A program made the position numbers and the translations under genes. Shown in pieces: positions 57,609 through 64,000 of a DNA stretch of 64,000 bases (position 1 is the stretch's first letter; each line of letters opens with the position of its first letter). The stretch lies in assembly GCF_012971745.1 (NCBI RefSeq), contig NZ_CP048834.1:1488001-1552000 (forward strand). Reading direction: 5' to 3'. This stretch comes from Starkeya sp. ORNL1. GTDB taxonomy: Bacteria; Pseudomonadota; Alphaproteobacteria; Rhizobiales; Xanthobacteraceae. The notes beneath the pieces were generated by a model that was given only the letters and a program-made list of their open reading frames with translations, did no database searches and was not told the DNA's origin.

Positions 57609-58352
57609 TCACCCTTTCGGGGCGAACCGGGCCACGAGGTCGTAGCGCTCGCCGCGGAACAATTGCCGCACGAAGGTGATGGTGCGATCGGTGCGCGAGG
57701 TCCGCCGCTCCAGGCACAGGCACGCCGCGCCCTTCCCCGCACCCAGCGCCTTGGCGTCGCGGGCGCCGGCATTCACCGCGCTGATGCGATGCTCGGCCGC
57801 CGTCCACGGCACATGGCCGAGCAGCCAGGAACCCGGCGGCACGCTGGCGAAATCCACCTCCGCCGCCTCCGGCACCGTGGCGAGGCCGATGAGCCGGTCC
57901 TCCACCGCCAGCGGCGTGCCGTCGGCGAGATGGCGGCAGCGCAGCTCCAGCACCTCGTCGCCCTCCCGGAAGCCGGCTTGCGGCCGGTCGGCCGACGTGA
58001 CCAGCCGTCGGCTGGAGCTCAGCAATTCATAGCGATAGTCGGCGCCGCGGCGCGCCACCTCGACCGCGATGTCGGGAATCTCCAGCACCGCCGACTGCAT
58101 GCGCGGCTGCGCCACGAACGAGCCCGCCCGCCGCCGGCGCTCGATCAGGCCGGCGCTGGCGAGCGAGGCGATCGCCCGGTTCACCGTCATCCGCGCGCAG
58201 CCATACTGCGCCATCAGCTCGTGCTCATAGGGGATGCGATGGCCGGGATGCCAATGGCCGGAAAGGATCTTGGCCTCGAGGTCGGAACGGATGCGGTAAT
58301 GCAGCGACACGCCGGGCTGGACCGAGGTCTGCAGTTTCACGGACGTTGCCAC
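57609..58352 (-). CDS. hutC: Histidine utilisation repressor, GntR/HutC family
   Basis: This 247-residue GntR regulator of the HutC subfamily has an N-terminal winged helix (SLHYRIRSDLEAKILSGHWH, then PYEHELMAQYGCARMTVNRA) and a C-terminal UbiC-type ligand domain (LELRCRHLADGTPLAVEDRL through TITFVRQLFRGERYDLVARF). HutC senses urocanate. The start is assigned to GTG 58352, because sequence before it is unrelated. A TGTATAGACA site lies 50 bp upstream, indicating autoregulation, and the same site controls hutF/hutI. It is separated from the structural genes by 11 kb. Confidence 0.92.
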   Translation of the reverse strand: MATSVKLQTSVQPGVSLHYRIRSDLEAKILSGHWHPGHRIPYEHELMAQYGCARMTVNRAIASLASAGLIERRRRAGSFVAQPRMQSAVLEIPDIAVEVARRGADYRYELLSSSRRLVTSADRPQAGFREGDEVLELRCRHLADGTPLAVEDRLIGLATVPEAAEVDFASVPPGSWLLGHVPWTAAEHRISAVNAGARDAKALGAGKGAACLCLERRTSRTDRTITFVRQLFRGERYDLVARFAPKG

Positions 58353-58402
58353 GCTGGATCCGCTCTCCGAATTGTTGGTCTGCCGAAGTGTGTCACGGAA
58401 TA

Positions 58403-58412
58403 TGTATAGACA
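58403..58412. promoter_or_regulatory. HutC-type operator upstream of hutC
   Basis: TGTATAGACA is identical to the hutF/hutI site and placed for autorepression. Confidence 0.7.
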
Positions 58413-58535
58413 CAATTTGGTTAGCCGTGGCCCCTTGCCTGCCGAGCATGACCGGCGGCCTGATGACTCCGCGGGAATCGCTCTTATGATCGCCGCGGAT
58501 CGCGATGGCGCGCCAAGCCATGACGAGGAGCGTGC

Positions 58536-58994
58536 GTGCCAGGATCGTCCGTCAGTTTCGTGCTGTATCTCGTTGCCGTAGGCGCCGGCGTCAGCATCGC
58601 CTTCCAGCAGATCCTCAACTCCAACCTCCGCATTGAGCTGGGCTCGCCTTGGTGGGCCGGGTTCGTCAGCTATTTCGTCGGCACGCTGGCGATGCTGGCG
58701 GCGATCATCATCTCCGGCGGGTCGTTGCTGTCGCCGAGCATGATCGCGCGCACCTCCTGGATCTCCTGGACCGGCGGCATCTTCGGCGCGGTGTTCATCG
58801 GCACGGCCATATTGATGGTGCCTCGGCTGGGGGGCGCGACCGTGCTTGCCCTGGTCGTGGTTGGCCAGATGATCGGCTCGCTCGCCTTCGACCATTTCGG
58901 CCTGCTCGGGGTGGCCCAGCACGCCGCAAGCCCGACCCGCCTGCTCGGCGCGGCATTCCTGGTGATCGGCGTGGTGCTGATCGCCCGTCATTGA
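58536..58994 (+). CDS. DMT-family transporter (DUF606/YdcZ type)
   Basis: This 152-residue membrane protein has five hydrophobic helices and the YdcZ/DUF606 features GVSIAFQQILNSNLRIELGS and WTGGIFGAVFIGTAILMVPR, plus GQMIGSLAFDHFGLLG. Short five-helix members act as dimers. The GTG start follows GAGGAG. No operon partner is evident; it is divergent from hutC but has no HutC site adjacent to its own start. Confidence 0.9.
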   Translation: MPGSSVSFVLYLVAVGAGVSIAFQQILNSNLRIELGSPWWAGFVSYFVGTLAMLAAIIISGGSLLSPSMIARTSWISWTGGIFGAVFIGTAILMVPRLGGATVLALVVVGQMIGSLAFDHFGLLGVAQHAASPTRLLGAAFLVIGVVLIARH

Positions 58995-59178
58995 GTGTGA
59001 CGGCTGGATAGAGGAGCTGACGCGGCGAGCACGCCCTGGCGCCTGCCCTGTCTGACGCTACGTCCAGTGTTGCCTGCGTGCCATTCTGCGCGCCGGCCCT
59101 ACTTTCGGTGGGTTGTGCCGGCGCTCAATGAGGCAAATATCGAGGGCGCCGCCCGTCCCGCCCCCAGGAGAGTTTATC

Positions 59179-60285
59179 GTGGCCCAGTCCGCTCTGTTCA
59201 CGCCGTTCCGCGTCCAGAATCTCGATCTCGCCAACCGGATCGTGATCGCGCCGATGTGCCAGTACTCCGCCGAAGACGGCTGCATGACCGACTGGCACCT
59301 CATCCATCTCGGCCATCTCGCGCTGTCCGGCGCGGCGCTGCTGACCATCGAGGCGACCGCCGTGCTGCCGGAAGGCCGCATCACCTATGGCGATGTCGGG
59401 CTGTACAATGACGAAACCGAGGCCGCCCTTGCCCGGACCCTGGAGGGCGTGCGGCGCTGGTCGGACATGCCGATCGCGATCCAGCTTGCCCATGCCGGCC
59501 GCAAGGCATCCAGCGAGGTGCCGTGGAAGGGCGGCGCGCAGATCCCGCCGGGCACCGCCAATGGCTGGCAGACCGTGGCGCCTTCCGCCGTGCCGTTCAG
59601 CGACGGCCAGGTGGCGCCGCTGGCGCTCGATCGCGACGGGCTGGCGCGGGTGCGCGACGCCTTCGCCGCGGCAGCCACCCGCGCCGCGCGGCTCGGGTTG
59701 GACGCGGTGCAGATCCATGGCGCCCATGGCTATCTGCTGCACGAATTCCTCTCCCCGCTCTCCAACCAGCGCGAGGATGAATATGGCGGCTCGCTGGAGA
59801 ACCGGATGCGCTTCCCGCTTGAAGTGTTCGAGGCGGTGCGCGGCGCATTCCCGTCCGGCAAGCCGGTGACGATACGGGTGTCGGGCATGGACTGGGTGGA
59901 AGGCGGCTGGGACATCGAGCAGACCATTGCCTTTGCCGAGCGGCTGCAGGCGCTCGGCTGCGATGCCATCCATGTCTCCAGCGGCGGCCTCTCCCCGGCC
60001 CAGCAGATCCCGGTAGCGCCGGGCTATCAGGTGCCGCTGGCCCGCGCCGTCAAGACCGTGGTGCGCGTGCCGGTGATCGCGGTGGGGATGATCAGCAGCT
60101 ACGAGCACGCCGAGGCGATCGTCGCCACCGGCGATGCCGATCTCATCGCGCTGGCGCGGGCGATCCTCTACGATCCGCGCTGGCCCTGGCATGCCGCCGC
60201 CGAGCTGGGCGGCAAGGTGCGTGCGCCGAGCCAGTATCTGCGCTCCGAGCCGCGTCGGGCCAGGGGCCTGTTCGAGGCCACGTGA
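59179..60285 (+). CDS. Old Yellow Enzyme-family NADH:flavin oxidoreductase (YqjM-like)
   Basis: This 368-residue FMN-dependent ene-reductase has the thermophilic-like OYE N-terminus (LFTPFRVQNLDLANRIVIAP, then MCQYSAEDG with the YqjM-type cysteine). The FMN/active-site residues lie in IQLAHAGRK and IHGAHGYLLHEFLSP; phosphate binding is in ATGDADLIALARAIL. It reduces activated C=C bonds. The GTG at 59179 follows CAGGAGAGTTTATC; in-frame ATG 59113 lacks homology. It stands alone. Confidence 0.93.
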   Translation: MAQSALFTPFRVQNLDLANRIVIAPMCQYSAEDGCMTDWHLIHLGHLALSGAALLTIEATAVLPEGRITYGDVGLYNDETEAALARTLEGVRRWSDMPIAIQLAHAGRKASSEVPWKGGAQIPPGTANGWQTVAPSAVPFSDGQVAPLALDRDGLARVRDAFAAAATRAARLGLDAVQIHGAHGYLLHEFLSPLSNQREDEYGGSLENRMRFPLEVFEAVRGAFPSGKPVTIRVSGMDWVEGGWDIEQTIAFAERLQALGCDAIHVSSGGLSPAQQIPVAPGYQVPLARAVKTVVRVPVIAVGMISSYEHAEAIVATGDADLIALARAILYDPRWPWHAAAELGGKVRAPSQYLRSEPRRARGLFEAT

Positions 60286-60361
60286 CACTGGGCGTGCTAT
60301 TTGACGAACGCGAACGCCACGAAGCCGTTAAGCTCGACAAACCCACGATGCGGAGAATGCA

Positions 60362-60601
60362 ATGACCAAGGTCGTATATGTGATTGTCGAGCATGATGGC
60401 GGCTGGGCCTACAAGGTCGGCGACGTCTTCTCGGAAACCTTCCCGTCACACGAGGCCGCCCACGCCGCCGCCGACCGCGCGGCGCGCGAGCAGACCATAT
60501 CCGGCGACACCACGCCGATCGAATATGAGGACCGCTCCGGCACCTGGCACGAGGAAACCGCGCGCGGCAACGATCGTCCGGAAACCGAGGTGAAGGACTG
60601 A
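60362..60601 (+). CDS. DUF2188 domain small protein
   Basis: This 79-residue protein matches DUF2188: VYVIVEHDGGWAYKVGDVFS, then SHEAAHAAADRAARE and IEYEDRSGTWHEE. The fold is a small beta-sheet with one helix; function unknown. A GCGGAGAATGCA ribosome-binding site precedes the start. The next gene begins 16 bp after its stop, so the two are probably cotranscribed. Confidence 0.8.
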   Translation: MTKVVYVIVEHDGGWAYKVGDVFSETFPSHEAAHAAADRAAREQTISGDTTPIEYEDRSGTWHEETARGNDRPETEVKD

Positions 60602-60617
60602 GGGAGAGCCGAGGCCC

Positions 60618-61091
60618 ATGAGACCGACGATCGCCGCTCTCCTGGCCGGCCTGCTGCTCTCGGGCGCCGTCTTCGCGGATGGCGCCCTCGCCGATCCCGC
60701 CGCCGACGAAGCCGCCATACGCGCGCGCCTCCATGGTTGGGCCGCGGCGTTCAATTCCGGCGATGTCGATGGCGCCTGCACCCTGTTCAGCGACGATGTG
60801 CAGTCCACCGTTCCCGGCACGCTGAGCGGCGACAAGAACGCGATCTGCGACCGGCTCCGCGCCGCGATCGGCAAGACCGACCGCAGGCTCAGCTACGCCG
60901 CCGACATCCACGAGGTGCGGATCTCCGGCGACCAGGCCGTGGTCCGCCTCACCTGGACGCTGAACGTCAACCGTGACGGCAAGACCGCGACCAGCACGGA
61001 GGAAGGCATGGACGTCTTCCACCGCCAGCCCGATGGCCAATGGCAGATCGTGCGCTTCATTGCGTTCACGAACCGGGACGACGATCAGTAG
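60618..61091 (+). CDS. Secreted NTF2-like (SgcJ/DUF4440-type) protein
   Basis: This 157-residue protein has a signal peptide (MRPTIAALLAGLLLSGAVFA) and a single NTF2-like domain: IRARLHGWAAAFNSGDVDGA, then FSDDVQSTVPG, VVRLTWTLNV and the closing DGQWQIVRFIAF. Such cone-shaped domains bind small ligands or act as enzymes; two cysteines (ACTLF and AICDRL) could pair in the periplasm. GGGAGAGCCGAG supports the start. Confidence 0.85.
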   Translation: MRPTIAALLAGLLLSGAVFADGALADPAADEAAIRARLHGWAAAFNSGDVDGACTLFSDDVQSTVPGTLSGDKNAICDRLRAAIGKTDRRLSYAADIHEVRISGDQAVVRLTWTLNVNRDGKTATSTEEGMDVFHRQPDGQWQIVRFIAFTNRDDDQ

Positions 61092-61122
61092 CGTGCATCA
61101 GGACTGATGCGCCCTGTTTCAG

Positions 61123-61160
61123 CATCCTTCGAGGCCGCCTGGGCGGCACCTCAGGATGAG
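61123..61160. repeat. CATCCTTCG/CTCAGGATGAG repeat, half copy
   Basis: CATCCTTCGAGGCCGCCTGG...CACCTCAGGATGAG lies just after the NTF2-like gene, followed by the recurrent TGAGTCAGGCT flank. The remaining gap to 61396 shows no gene and should hold the GntR promoter. Confidence 0.75.
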
Positions 61161-61396
61161 GTCGTCTATTTTGAGTCAGGCTTCAGGGTAGGCACTGCGT
61201 TCAGGCCGAAGACTTGGCCTTCGCACTTGGCCTCAAGCCCGCTCCCGATCAGCTTACATGGCTTTCATGGTTATAAAGACCAAATTTGCGCAGGGTCGAC
61301 CTCGCCGAGCTAATGTGGTGTAGATCGATCAGGTACAAGCAGTGGTTCGTCGGTTCGGTGTGTGACGTCGAACCGGGCCAAGGAGCAAGCCAAGTC

Positions 61397-62323
61397 ATGA
61401 CTGGCAGTCGCCTCGCTGACCGGCTCGCCCGCGAGATCATCGATATGATCCTCATGGGCAAGATCGATGCGAACGAACACCTGAGCACCCCGAAACTCGC
61501 CGATCTTTTCGGCGTGTCGCGCTCGCCGGTTCGGGAGGCCCTGCTGCGCCTGGAGAAGCAAGGCATATTGCTGCTGCAGCAGAACCGCGGCTTCTTCGTG
61601 CGCCAGCCGATCCCCGAGATGCCGAAGGTGGTGGAACGCAATAAGGCCGCCGAGAAGCTCGATGCGTACCACAGCGTCGCCGAGGACTGGCTCAAGGATA
61701 GCATCCCGGCCGAAGTAACCGAGCAATACTTGCGCAAACGCTACGGTCTGACGCAATCCGAGCTCGCGGCGCTGCTGAATCGCGCGATTGACGAAGGATG
61801 GATGGAACGCAAGCAGGGTTATGGGTGGCGTTTCCTGCCAGTCGCCAAGACCCCGGAGGCCTTAACCCAGATCTATAGATTTCGATCGATCATAGAGCCC
61901 GCGGCTTTTATGGAAGATACGTTCCAGCTCGACCGGCACACCTTGAAGGAGCTTAAGGGCATTCAGGAATCGCTGTTACGCAGCGAGATCGTCAATCTGC
62001 CCGCGGATCGTCTGGCGACGATCAACTCGCAGTTCCATGAAGAACTGATCCGCATGTCAGGCAACTTGTTCATGCATCAGGCATTGGTGCGCCTGAATCG
62101 GACTCGCCGGCTGCTGGAATATCGCTCGATGATCGACCGGTCGCGCATTTACAAGCAATGCGAAGAGCACCTGGCTATTATCGAACTGCTGGCGCGCGGC
62201 GCGAACCTTGAAGCGAGTTACTTCATGCGGACGCACCTTATCGGAGCGCTGGCGGGCAAGCTCGCGAGTTCGGACATTGTTGCTGACGATACGCCGAATG
62301 GCCCCGGCGCCGTTCCTGATTGA
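61397..62323 (+). CDS. GntR-family regulator with two winged-helix-like segments
   Basis: This 308-residue regulator has an N-terminal GntR winged helix (LADRLAREIIDMILMGKIDA, then LSTPKLADLFGVSRSPVREA). A second segment at residues about 95-140 (VTEQYLRKRYGLTQSELAAL, then DEGWMERKQGYGWRFLP) looks like another winged helix. A helical FCD-like ligand domain follows from about 150 (IYRFRSIIEPAAFMEDTFQL and INSQFHEELIRMSGNLF). The start at 61397 follows AAGGAGCAAGCCAAGTC. It precedes the aconitase-family gene by 355 bp and probably controls it. Confidence 0.85.
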   Translation: MTGSRLADRLAREIIDMILMGKIDANEHLSTPKLADLFGVSRSPVREALLRLEKQGILLLQQNRGFFVRQPIPEMPKVVERNKAAEKLDAYHSVAEDWLKDSIPAEVTEQYLRKRYGLTQSELAALLNRAIDEGWMERKQGYGWRFLPVAKTPEALTQIYRFRSIIEPAAFMEDTFQLDRHTLKELKGIQESLLRSEIVNLPADRLATINSQFHEELIRMSGNLFMHQALVRLNRTRRLLEYRSMIDRSRIYKQCEEHLAIIELLARGANLEASYFMRTHLIGALAGKLASSDIVADDTPNGPGAVPD

Positions 62324-62678
62324 CCATCCGCAGCGATTACGCGGCCATTGCAGCCCTTGGGATCGCCCGATGCTCGGCCCGGCGTGACGCCGGGGCGCAC
62401 CTGCACACATGCCGAAATGCGCTTCAACTTGCCCGCTGCTCACCACGCCGGATCCGCTGTCCCGACGACGCCGCGCATCGGATCGTCGAATTAGAATTGC
62501 ATTTCTCCGTGAAAATATGCTCAATTGATCGGGCGGACCTCGCTAGAAGGTCACCGGGAGCACGCCTTGCATTCTCCGTCGTCTGCCGACCCCGCCTGCC
62601 GTGCGGCTTTGGCGCCCGTGCCGTCGCAACCGGCACTGGTGCGCGGAGATATCGGCGCACTGTATTCGGGCGGTCGCC
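62324..62678. other. Intergenic upstream of aconitase-family gene
   Basis: A 355-bp gap with a short AT-rich stretch near 62485-62530 (GAATTGCATTTCTCCGTG) that is a plausible promoter. No gene was recognised. Confidence 0.4.
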
Positions 62679-64000
62679 ATGCCCTGGTCTGATCCCGCCG
62701 ACACCGGCCCGGCCTTTCTCGCGTTTGAGGGGCGTCGACTGAGGCTGGCGCAGCTGGCCTCGGTCGCGGGTCCGCGGTTGCCCCGATTGCCGCATGTCCT
62801 GCGCATTCTTCTGGAGAACGTGGTTCGCCGGGCGGAGCAGCAGGGGCTGCCGCTCGCCGACGAAGCAGCGGCAATTCTCGGCTGGCTCACTGAGCGCACC
62901 AGCAATGCGGAGATTTCCTTCGTCCCAAGCCGCGTCCTGATGCATGACACGACCTGCGTGCCCGCACTCGTCGACATTGCGGCGATGCGCGACGCCGTCG
63001 CGGAGGCCGGCGGCGATCCCCGGCGGCTCAGCCCGATGCTGCCGGTCGATGTGTCGGTCGATCATTCCGTAGGGGTCGACCATTACGGCGTGCCCGATGC
63101 CTTCACCCACAACATGCAGCGCGAGGTCGAGCGCAACGGCGAGCGTTATCGCTTCATGAAGTGGGCGAGCCAGGCCCTCGACGGGGTGCGCGTGCATCCG
63201 CCGGGCACCGGGATCATGCACACGATCAATCTCGAGCAGCTCACGAGCGTCGCCAAGGTCGAGGTCGTCGACGGCATCGAGTGGGCGATCCCGGACACGC
63301 TGGTCGGCACCGACAGCCACACGCCGATGGTCAACGCGCTATCCGTACTGGCCTGGGGCGTCGGCGGGCTGGAGGCGGAAAGCGTGATGCTCGGCATGCC
63401 GATCGAGCTGCGCGTGCCGAATGTCGTCGGCGTGCGGCTGACGGGCAGGCTGCGCGAAGGCGTGACGGCAACCGACCTCGTGCTGCTGGTGACCCACCAA
63501 TTGCGCAAGCACGGTGTTTCCGGCGAGTTCGTCGAGTATTTCGGGCCGGGCGTATCGACACTCAGCGTCGGCGAGCGTGCCGTCGTGGCCAATATGGCGC
63601 CGGAATACGGCGCCTCCTCGGGGTTTTTCCCTGCCGACGAGCGCACCATCCAGTATCTTGCCGAGATCGGCCGAACGCCCGAGAGCATCCGCCTGGTCGA
63701 GGCCTATGCGAAGGCGCAGGGGCTGTGGTTCGAGCCGCACGCCGAACCGCAATTCACCTCCATCGTCGACATTGATCTCGATACCGTCTCGACCAGCATC
63801 GCCGGTCCGCAGCGGCCGCAGGATCGCATCTCCCCACAGCAGAGCGCGGCCGTCCTGAAGCCGATGTGGCCCGCTGGCGAGGCTCCGGCCGCCATGCCGC
63901 GCACCCCGGTGGCCATCGCCGCCATAACCAGTTGCACCAACACCACCGATGTCCGGCTCGTCGTGGCGGCGGGCCTTGTCGCCCGCAAGGCCAGGCGCCT
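62679..64000 (+). CDS. Aconitase-family hydratase (AcnA/AcnD-like), partial
   Basis: The first 440 codons are visible and the gene runs off the right edge. Family features are LPHVLRILLENVVRR, DHSVGVDHYG, PPGTGIMHTINLE, GTDSHTPMVNALSVLAWGVG, the VANMAPEYGASSGFF block and the cluster cysteine Cys419 in AITSCTNTTD. It is shorter than E. coli AcnA up to the same point. Some segments (IMHTINLEQL and GLEAESVMLG) lean toward AcnD-like 2-methylcitrate dehydratases. No prp genes are visible. The divergence and adjacent GntR gene suggest a specialised tricarboxylate pathway rather than the main TCA enzyme. Confidence 0.88.
   Translation, partial: MPWSDPADTGPAFLAFEGRRLRLAQLASVAGPRLPRLPHVLRILLENVVRRAEQQGLPLADEAAAILGWLTERTSNAEISFVPSRVLMHDTTCVPALVDIAAMRDAVAEAGGDPRRLSPMLPVDVSVDHSVGVDHYGVPDAFTHNMQREVERNGERYRFMKWASQALDGVRVHPPGTGIMHTINLEQLTSVAKVEVVDGIEWAIPDTLVGTDSHTPMVNALSVLAWGVGGLEAESVMLGMPIELRVPNVVGVRLTGRLREGVTATDLVLLVTHQLRKHGVSGEFVEYFGPGVSTLSVGERAVVANMAPEYGASSGFFPADERTIQYLAEIGRTPESIRLVEAYAKAQGLWFEPHAEPQFTSIVDIDLDTVSTSIAGPQRPQDRISPQQSAAVLKPMWPAGEAPAAMPRTPVAIAAITSCTNTTDVRLVVAAGLVARKARR

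Overview
The window is high-GC DNA from an alphaproteobacterium, most likely of the Hyphomicrobiales. This is inferred from gene content: an IalB-family protein, a five-step histidine-utilisation (hut) pathway with HutF and HutG, a FixJ-type response regulator, DUF892 and DUF2076 proteins, and dense families of short intergenic palindromes. A Xanthobacteraceae-like genus (Ancylobacter, Starkeya or Xanthobacter type) would fit, but the sequence alone does not prove it. No rRNA, tRNA, CRISPR array, intact insertion sequence or phage was recognised.

Layout. 1-9.5 kb is an accessory redox island. A large one-component regulator (OmpR-type winged helix, P-loop ATPase, helical repeats) lies between two minus-strand groups: GlcG-like protein plus a two-subunit molybdenum hydroxylase, and MFS transporter, DJ-1/PfpI protein, secreted alpha/beta hydrolase and ABM-domain monooxygenase. 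The two groups share an upstream motif, and a broken zinc alcohol dehydrogenase remnant lies in the intergenic region. 9.9-17 kb is housekeeping: guaA, an RsmB-type methyltransferase, a MAPEG protein, a DUF892 protein, an iron-permease-family protein and guaB. 17.5-24 kb holds an ABC permease/ATPase pair with no binding protein, a ZIP transporter, and a histidine kinase with a FixJ-type regulator. 24-29 kb holds a DHA2-type exporter, rlmE, a Ppx/GppA phosphatase and an IalB-family protein.

29.1-35.1 kb is the most unusual part. A 1626-residue autotransporter carries about 36 tandem 24-26-residue units arranged in two nested higher-order repeats, including four exact-length 294-bp blocks. It is transcribed divergently from a resolvase-like protein whose catalytic serine and arginines appear to be lost. 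An AT-rich intergenic region with dyads lies between them. 35.4-38 kb holds an aldehyde dehydrogenase and small conserved proteins, followed by a probably exported amidohydrolase.

39.9-58.4 kb is a histidine-utilisation region: hutF divergent from hutI-hutH-hutG-hutU, then an ECF sigma/anti-sigma pair, a BI-1 protein, a DUF2076 protein, an NtaA-type flavin monooxygenase, a polar amino-acid ABC transporter, an Lrp/HIBADH pair, the binding protein and hutC. Five copies of a TGTCTATACA-like palindrome precede hutF/hutI, the monooxygenase, the transporter genes, the binding-protein gene and hutC itself, which predicts one HutC regulon. 58.5-64 kb holds a DMT transporter, an Old Yellow Enzyme, two small proteins, a GntR regulator with two winged-helix-like segments, and a partial aconitase-family gene that runs off the right edge.

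Throughout, four families of short palindromic repeats occupy intergenic gaps, including one copy between hutH and hutG inside the hut operon.
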